From assembly GCA_028752905.1 (NCBI GenBank), contig JAQNBH010000011.1:6270125-6334124 (forward strand): DNA of 64,000 bases. Direction: 5' to 3'. Shown in pieces: positions 50,201 through 59,200 of this stretch. How positions within the stretch are numbered: the first letter of the stretch is position 1; each line of letters starts with the position of its first letter. This stretch comes from Cladorhizidae sp. MBARI D1340-BT2 (lineage: Eukaryota; Porifera; Demospongiae; Poecilosclerida; Cladorhizidae). The position numbers were made by a program, and so were the translations under genes. Below the pieces are notes generated by a model. That model was not told where the DNA came from and did not search any database. It was given only the letters and a program-made list of their open reading frames with translations.

Positions 50201-53200
50201 AGGCTCGTAGAGGTAGTAAATGTGTGCAGTCTAATCTATAGGCTTGTAGAGGTAGTAAATGGTGTGCAGTCTAATCTATAGGCTTGTAGAGGTAGTAAAT
50301 GGTGTGCAGTCTAATCTATAGGCTTGTAGAGGTAGTAAATGGTGTGCAGTCTAATCTATAGGCTTGTAGAGGTAGTAAATGGTGTGCAGTCTAATCTATA
50401 GGCTTGTAGAGGTAGTAAATGGTGTGCAATCTAATCTATAGGCTCGTAGAGGTAGTAAATGGTGTGCAGTCTAATCTATAGGCTTGTAGAGGTAGTAAAT
50501 GGTGTGCAGTCTAATCTATAGGCTCGTAGAGGTAGTAAATGGTGTGCAGTCTAATCTATAGGCTCATAGAGGTAGTAAATGGTGTGCAGTCTTATCTATA
50601 GGCTCGTAGAGGTAGTAAATGGTGTGCAGTCTAATCTATAGGCTTGTAGAGGTAGTAAATGGTGTGCAGTCTAATCTATAGGCTCGTAGAGGTAGTAAAT
50701 GGTGTGCAGTCTAATCTATAGGCTTGTAGAGGTAGTAAATGGTGTGCAGTCTAATCTATAGGCTCGTAGAGGTAGTAAATGGTGTGCAGTCTAATCTATA
50801 GGCTCGTAGAGGTAGTAGTAAATGGTGTGCAGTCTAATCTATAGGTAGTAAATGGTGTGCAGTCTAATCTATAGGCTCGTAGAGGTAGTAAATGGTCTGC
50901 AGTCTAATCTATAGGCTCGTAGAGGTAGTAAATGGTGTGCAGTCTAATCTATAGGCTCGTAGAGGTAGTAAATGGTGTGCAGTCTAATCTATAGGCTTGT
51001 AGAGGCTTGTAGAGGTTGTAAATGGTGTGCAGTCTAATCTATAGGCTTGTAGAGGTAGTAAATGGTGTGCAGTCTAATCTATAGGCTCGTAGAGGTAGTA
51101 AATGGTGTGCAGTCTAATCTATAGGCTCGTAGAGGTAGTAAATGGTGTGCAGTCTAATCTATAGGCTTGTAGAGGTAGTAAATGGTGTGCAGTCTAATCT
51201 ATAGGCTCGTAGAGGTAGTAAATGGTGTGCAGTCTAATCTATAGGCTTGTAGAGATAGTAAATGGTGTGCAGTATAATATATAGGCTCGTAGAGGTAGTA
51301 AATGGTGTGCAGTCTAATCTATAGGCTTGTAGAGGTAGTAAATGGTGTGCAGTCTGATCTATAGGCTTGTAGAGGTAGTAAATGGTGTGCAGTCTAATCT
51401 ATAGGCTCGTAGAGGTAGTAAATGGTGTGCAGTCTAATCTATAGGCTTGTAGAGGTACTAAATGGTGTGCAGTCTAATCTATAGGCTCGTAGAGGTAGTA
51501 AATGGTGTGCAGTCTAATCTATAGGCTTGTAGAGGTACTAAATGGTGTGCAGTCTAATCTATAGGCTCGTAGAGGTAGTAAATGGTGTGTAGTCTAATCT
51601 ATAGGCTTGTAGAGGTAGTGCAGTCTAATCTATAGGCTCGTAGAGGTAGTAAATGGTGTGCAGTCTAATCTATAGGCTTGTAGAGGTAGTAAATGGTGTG
51701 TAGTCTAATCTATAGGCTTGTAGAGGTAGTAAATGGTATGCAGTCTAATCTATAGGCTCGTAGAGGTAGTAAATGGTGTGCAGTCTATAGGCTCATAGAG
51801 GTAGTAAATTTGTGCAGTCTAATCTATAGGCTTGTAGAGGTAGTAAATGGTGTGCAGTCTAATCTATAGGCTTGTAGAGATAGTAAATGGTGTGCAGTCT
51901 AATCTATAGGCTTGTAGAGGTAGTAAATGGTGTGCAGTCTAATCTATAGGCTCGTAGAGGTAGTAAATGGTGTGCAGTCTAATCTATAGGCTTGTAGAGG
52001 TAGTAAATGGTGTGCAGTCTAATCTATAGGCATGTAGAGGTAGTAAATGATGTGCAGTCTAATCTATAGGCTTGTAGAGATAGTAAATGGTGTGCAGTCT
52101 AATCTATAGGCTTGTAGAGGTAGTAAATGGTGTGCAGTCTAATCTATAGGCTCGTAGAGATAGTAAATGGTGTGCAGTCTAATCTATAGGCTTGTAGAGA
52201 TAGTAAATGGTGTGCAGTCTAATCTATAGGCTCGTAGAGGTAGTAAATGGTGTGCAGTCTAATCTATAGGCTCGTAGAGATAGTAAATAGTGTGCAGTCT
52301 AATCTATAGGCTCGTAGAGGTAGTAAATGGTGTGCAGTCTAATCTATAGGCTCGTAGAGATAGTAAATGGGGTGCAGTCTAATAGAAATGAGGTATTTAA
52401 ATATTAGTGTAGCAAAATAAAAGGGAATTGTATATTACTTAAGGAGCTTTTTAAAAATACTGTTACAGTAGCCCACCTTGTTAGTTCACTGTCTCCAGGG
52501 CCTCATATAGAGGGGAGGGGCAGGGGAGGGGGTATTCCTTCACGAGACAATGATCATTAAACAGAATTCCATTGCATCACATGCAGCTGCTGGTCTGGAC
52601 TCCCTCTTCACTGGTGCCACTGCAGAGGTACGTGGACCACTCCGCAGCCATCAAAGCCATAGCCTGGTCCCCCCATCAGCATGGGATCTTGGCCTCTGGA
52701 GGGGGCACAGCGGACAAGACCATCCGGTTCTGGAACACTGTTACAGGACAGGCACTGCAATCTGTCGACACAAAGTCTCAGGTGCGTGTCGTTCGAATGT
52801 TTCGGGCTTGAAAGGGTTTTAGCAATTGTAGTGAGGAGCCCAAGAGCGCTAATAAGTGTAGTGATGAGCCTAAAGGTGCTAACACGTAGTGAGGAGCCCA
52901 AGAGTGCTAATAAGTGTAGTGAGGAGCCTAAAGGTGCTAACACGTAGTGAGGAGCCCAAGAGCGCTAATAAGTGTAGTGATGAGCCTAAAGGTGCTAACA
53001 CGTAGTGAGGAGCCCAAGAGTGCTAATAAGTGTAGTGAGGAGCCTAAAGGTGCTAACACGTAGTGAGGAGCCCAAGAGCGCTAATAAGTGTAGTGATGAG
53101 CCTAAAGGTGCTAACATGTAGTGAGGAGCCCAAGAGCGCTAATAAGTGTAGTGATGAGCCTAAAGGCTGATTCACAATATGCAGGTTGCACTAGCAACGC

Positions 53201-56200
53201 GAAGCGAAGCGACGCGAAGCGACTGTTTTGTGATATTGTGAACACGTTCTCGCTTCGCGTCGCGTCGCTTCGCTTCGCTTCGCTTCGCTTTGCTTGAATA
53301 GAAAAGATTTCTATTCCAACGGAAGTCGCGCGAGGTTTTAAGGTGTGGCAGGTGCGCTTTATTTGTATTATTGCACGGAAGATGGATGATGAAAAACTGA
53401 TAGAGGCTGTTAGGTACTTCCCCAGTATATGGGATGTAGCCCATCGATCCTACAGGGACTCCAAGGCAAGGGAGAACTCTTGGAAAAAAGTTGCAATTGA
53501 AGTAAGCTCATATAACTCGCTAGCTATACTGTAGCTTGTGAACTATAGCTATATATTCTCTGTGATACAGGTGGGAGATGGTGTGACAGGCGATCAGTGT
53601 TTGAGGAGGTGGAAGGTCATTCGTGACAAGTTCGTAAAGGAGCTAAGGAAGAAGAAGAAGAAAAGTGGAGAGGAAGGCCCACCATTCAAGTCAAACTGGC
53701 ATTTGTTTGACCTTCTGTTGTTCCTCAATGACACTGTCAGGCATAGAGCGTAAGTTTTTTTTATAATTTAATGAATGTGGCTGTGTTAATCCTTGTTTTT
53801 ACAACAGCACATTCTCAAACTTTGGTGATGGTGCCACCACTTCTCAAACAACACAAGACGAGGAGACAGAACAGGAGACACAACAGGATGGGCTACATAG
53901 AGGTTGTGAAGCAGGTTCTGAGTTTGATGAAAGGTGTACACACCATCATAATAACATGATTTACTTTTAAATGCACTTTTAACTGGACTATATATATCAC
54001 TTTATAGTTTAGTTGATGGGGATCATCTCTCTCGGGCCGCTTCTCCACAATCCCCAGCAATTAGTGTGAGACCGGCTTTACAGGTCTCATCACAGACTCG
54101 GCCACCTGCAAAAAAACGCCGTAGGGTTGACGGACATCAGGAGGAGGTTATGGACAGTGCCATAATACGGTGCTTGGAGGATTCCCGCGAGCGGCAGGTG
54201 GCACGGGAAAGAGAAAGGGAGGCTATGGATAAAAATCCAGAAATAAACTATGGACTCGAGATTGCCAATACGATGAATACGATGAATCCCAGACAGAAGG
54301 CAATAGCAAAACTGAGAATACGACAGGTTTTACTCGAAGTTCAGTTTCCTACTGAACCATACCCCCAACCATTATCCCCTTCATCCTCAAACTTTTATCC
54401 TCCAAACTATTAAGTTTATTATTATTATATGTATGTACTGGCCAGTATGAGTACATGTATATAATATATAGTTATGTAATATATCATGGTGTGTAACAAA
54501 GTCATTGTGTTCGGCGTATATGAGGGTACTGCCATGAAAGTTCACCAGTTGGACTGCTGAAGTAATCTTTATAATCACTCCTTATGGAGGCAGCCAACCT
54601 TGAATGCCTGTATTAAAAGGGGAACAATATCAAAATATAGAATAAAAAGATAAAAATAAACATACCTGTTGCTGCTGGTGGATCCTACAGTTTGCATGCC
54701 AGTGCATGGGTCTTCGTCTGCCCTCCATCTGCCTGCAATTGAATTTCCAGCACCATCTTCACCATCAATGAAGCCAGGAGGACAGTAGACAGACGATTCT
54801 GTGGTTCGTAAATAGTTGTGGAGAGCAATCGTAGCTTTACTGTATGCAACTACACGCTCTGGTTGTGCTATTATTGGCCGTCTGAATAGCCTCCACCTGT
54901 ATAAACCAGAGTCAAAAGAATAACTTCTTTATTCATATACGATCATACAGTCATACCGAGCAGCTAATATTCCGAAGCTGTTCTCAATTGTTCGCCTTGC
55001 CCGACTCAACCTATAGTTAAAAATGGCTTGGTCCTCTGCAAAGGAGCAAGGTTATCAAATATATTTATTTGTTTTTATTATTTATAATACCAGGTAGGTT
55101 CTTTCCGGGATATGGCCGCAACATGTTCTTCCTGAGAGGAAAGGCCTCGTCTCCGACCACAACATATGGTAGCTGAGGCTGTGTTGTGCCAGGAAGTGGC
55201 ATTGGGACTGGTAATGGCAGAGAGTCACATTCAAGTGCCTTCCCAAAAGCCGAGTTGGACAGGGTACCTCCATCGCTATGGCGACCTACTTGTCCCAAGT
55301 CCAGTAAGGTGAATCTATAGTATAAACATGTGGTTATGTGAACAATACGACATCTACAAAGTATAAGTATACCTGTAGTGAGCATCACAGACGGCCAAGA
55401 GTACTATTGAATGCGAGCCCTTGTAGTTGAAGTACGTGGACCCACTGTTGATGGGAGCTTGCACTACAATATGCTTCCCATCAATTGCTCCTGTTATTAT
55501 GGTAAACGATAATACATCAGAAAACATGTATTTTTAGCAGCTAAATTTACCTATACAGTTTGGAAAATTCCACAACTTGTAAAACTCTGTGCTGATTCCA
55601 ACCCATTCTTGAGCACATGACGGGACCTTCACATACAACTTTGCCAACTCAGACCATATCACCTCACAAGTCTCTCCAAGGATTGCACACACTGTCGACC
55701 GTCCCATACGGAAATTGAACGACAAAGAGACCTGCAAATAATTATTCCTGCTTACATTCAACATTAATCGACTATCTGTGATATACTTGAGAGTTTCCTG
55801 TAGCCAGATAGCGAAGGGTGAGGGCCAACCTCTCTGCAGCAGATATTTCTGCTCTTACAGAGCTTCTATACCTTCTGTGTGTCAAGAAGGGACCAACCTA
55901 TTCCAAACATCAGGACTTCATACAATGAGAATCATGCAAAGGTTAGCTCTTGGTCAATTACTACATACATACCATCCCTAGCAGTGAATCAAAACGCTCC
56001 TTTGACATCCTCATATATGTGAAATGGGACTCTGGGTCAGAGAGCCTCATCTCTTGCAGAAGGTTGTGATATTCCCCCTGTTGCCTCCTACGTGAAAAAA
56101 TTGGTCGTACCCACATTCTTCTTCTGTTCTTTCTCCTCCTTCTCCTCGTCCTGATCAAAGTCAAAATAAACAACTGGTGAAACTCTTCGTCGCTGGAATC

Positions 56201-59200
56201 GCTGGCCATGCTCGCAAGAATAATTGTTCGGGTCGAAGTTCGTTAATCAATGGGTGGAGTTCGTAATTTCAAAGCGAGGCGATGCGTCTAGTATTATATT
56301 GTGAACCATTTAAAGGAAACAAGGCGACGCGAAGCGAAGCGAAGCGAAGCGAAGCGACGCGACACGGAGGCCTCGCTTCATATTGTGAACCAGCCTTAAA
56401 GGTGCTAACACGTAGTGAGGAGCCCAAGAGCGCTAATAAGTGTAGTGATGAGCCTAAAGGTGCTAACACGTAGTGAGGAGCCCAAGAGCGCTAATAAGTG
56501 TAGTGATGAGCCTAAAGGTGCTAACACGTAGTGAGGAGCCCAAGAGTGCTAATAAGTGTAGTGAGGAGCCTAAAGGTGCTAACACGTAGTGAGGAGCCCA
56601 AGAGCGCTAATAAGTGTAGTGATGAGCCTAAAGGTGCTAACACGTATTGAGGAGCCCAAGAGCGCTAATAAGTGTAGTGATGGGCCTAAAGCTGCTAACA
56701 TGTGTAGTGAGGATGAGGAGCCTAAGGGCACTAACAAGTGTATTGAGGAGCCTAAGGACACTAACAAGTATGATGAGGAGCTAAGGCAGTAGAGAGGGGG
56801 CCCAAGATGTATTAACTCTTAACAGTTTTTTTACCAGGTTTTATCTTGTCCTGCTACATGTCAACATACCAAATTTGGATTAAAAGCCCATTTAAAAAAC
56901 TCACGCCATGACCCATACTAAATTGAAATAGTGGCCGGTTACAGTCAGTGCAAACTTGCATCACTAGACAAACACATGTGTACCATTAAGCAGATGTCTG
57001 TATTACAGAAGCTTCTTTTTGTTAACTGCCCACTTGACTGTTGATTCTGGTCTCGATGTGTTCAAGGAGCCATCGCACACTCTCTGTGAACTTACTTGAG
57101 ACATGGAGCCATCGCACACTGTCTGTGTACTTACTTGAGACATGGAGCCATCACACACTGTCTGTGTACTTACTTCAAACATGGAGCCATCGCACACTCT
57201 CTGTGTACTTACTTCAAACATGGAGCCATCACACACTGTCTGTGTACTTACTTGAGACATGGAGCCATCGCACACTCTCTGTGAACTTACTTGAAACATG
57301 GAGCCATCTCACACTCTCTGTGAACTTACTTGAAACATGGAGCCATCGCACACTCTCTGAGTACTTACTTGAGACATGGAGCCATCGCACACTGTCTGTG
57401 AACTTACTTGAGACATGGAGCCATCGCACACTCTCTGAGTACTTACTTAAGACATGGAGCCATCGCACACTCTCTGTGAACTTACTTGAAACATGGAGCC
57501 ATCGCACACTCTCTGTGAACTTACTTCAAACATGGAGCCATCGCACACTGTCTGTGTACTTACTTGAGACATGGAGCCATCGCACACTCTCTGAGTACTT
57601 ACTTGAGACATGGAGCCATCGCACACTGTCTGTGTACTTACTTGAAACATGGAGCCATCGCACACTCTCTGAGTACTTACTTGAGACATGGAGCCATCAC
57701 ACACTCTCTGTGTACTTACTTGAGACATGGAGCCATCGCACACTCTCTGTGAACTTACTTGAGACATGGAGCCATCACACACTCTCTGTGAACTTACTTG
57801 AGACATGGAGCCATCGCACACTCTCTGTGAACTTACTTGAGACATGGAGCCATCACACACTCTCTGTGTACTTACTTTAAACATGGAGCCATCGCATACT
57901 GTCTGTGTACTTACTTGAAACATAGAGCCATCACACACTCTCTGTGTACTTACTTGAGACATGGAGCCATCGCACACCGTCTGTACTTACATACATGTAG
58001 TTAAAACCTGACAAGAAGTTGCCAGAAATCAAGTGACCTTGTCTGACACAGTGCTGTCTTGTAGCCAGCGTTAGGTGCTCATTTACTTGCTGACTGCTAA
58101 GTACTATAAGTGGCCAAATTAACAATAAGTTTTATACAGTGTCTTTTTCCCCTTTGATACTTCCCAATTCTTTTTGTCACCATGGTAACTTAATAAAAAG
58201 TCTTGTTCCTAGGTGTGTAACTTGGCGTGGTCCAAGAGTGCCAATGAGCTGGTGAGCACGCATGGCTACTCCCAGAACCACATCGTCATCTGGAGATATC
58301 CTTCCCTTACGCAAGTAGCCAAACTCACCGGACACACCACTAGGGTCCTCTACTTGGTGAGTGTGTGAGTGTGTGGGGGTGGGTAGGTATGGTTCACTAG
58401 CCAGCCATCTAAAAGGGCATCAGGTCGAGTGCCATAGACATCTTTGTTCTTTTTTGCTTGATTTGTCAAGATTTTCGTGACGTTTCATCGCACAAATAAA
58501 TCCAACATGTGATATCACATGACCATATTACAGTGGCATGGTGTTTATATGGAATGCCAGTATATAAGCAAGCTAAACAAGTGCTGGACCAGTACATAAG
58601 CAAGCTAATCAAGTGCTGGCTGGCTAAATTGGACCAGTACATAAGCAAGCTAAACACAGGATATAAGAAAGCTAAACAGGTGCTGGCTAAATTGGACCAG
58701 TATATAAGCAAGCTAATCAAGTGCTGGCTAAATTGGACCGGTATATAAGCAAGCTAAATAGGTGTTGGCTAGATCGGGTCAGACCAATCTTATAGTGTCT
58801 GACCAGATGCGTGTGCAACAAGTTGGGCAGTCTGGCTGGTTCTGGGGGTTCTTAAAAAGGGCAGATGGCAACCCCTCCCCAGGAAACCACTAGTCGCTAT
58901 GCTCCAAAACGACTCCCAGCAATTATTAAATCTAACCGTAGAATGTGTGAATATATCTTGGACTTCACCTGCGAGGATCAATGGGAGAGTGTGAAGTATT
59001 ATTAGTAGCAATGATGACATAACACTACATCGTAGATAAAAACATGCGAGTATCTTTCTCCGTGTGAATGTTCGTATTTACTCCCATAGCTTGTGTACAA
59101 AGAGGTCCCTTCATGAAACACTTTAGTTACCAATAGACTCCAATGCACATGCCACGGCTATTCTGTTTCTCGATTGCGGAATATAGCGGTTGGTAAAGAT

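Larger units (their letters stand above)
53164..56396. mobile_element. Apparently intact PIF/Harbinger transposon, 3,233 bp, TSD TAA
   Basis: The left end is AGGCTGATTCACAATATG and the right end, reverse complemented, AGGCTGGTTCACAATATG: 17 of 18 match. The 3-bp duplication TAA stands at 53161-53163 and 56397-56399. Removing the element restores a perfect 58-bp minisatellite unit (GAGCCTAAAGGTGCT). It carries the two genes usual for this superfamily, convergent: a MADF (Myb/SANT-like) protein on plus and a DDE transposase on minus. Both have complete frames, which suggests a recent insertion. Confidence 0.93.

Noticed and set aside
57041..57880. 279-codon frame with 13-residue repeats as a repeat protein
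   Set aside because: The 39-bp period keeps several frames open on both strands. It lies inside FZR1 intron 11, with no start context or flanking exon.
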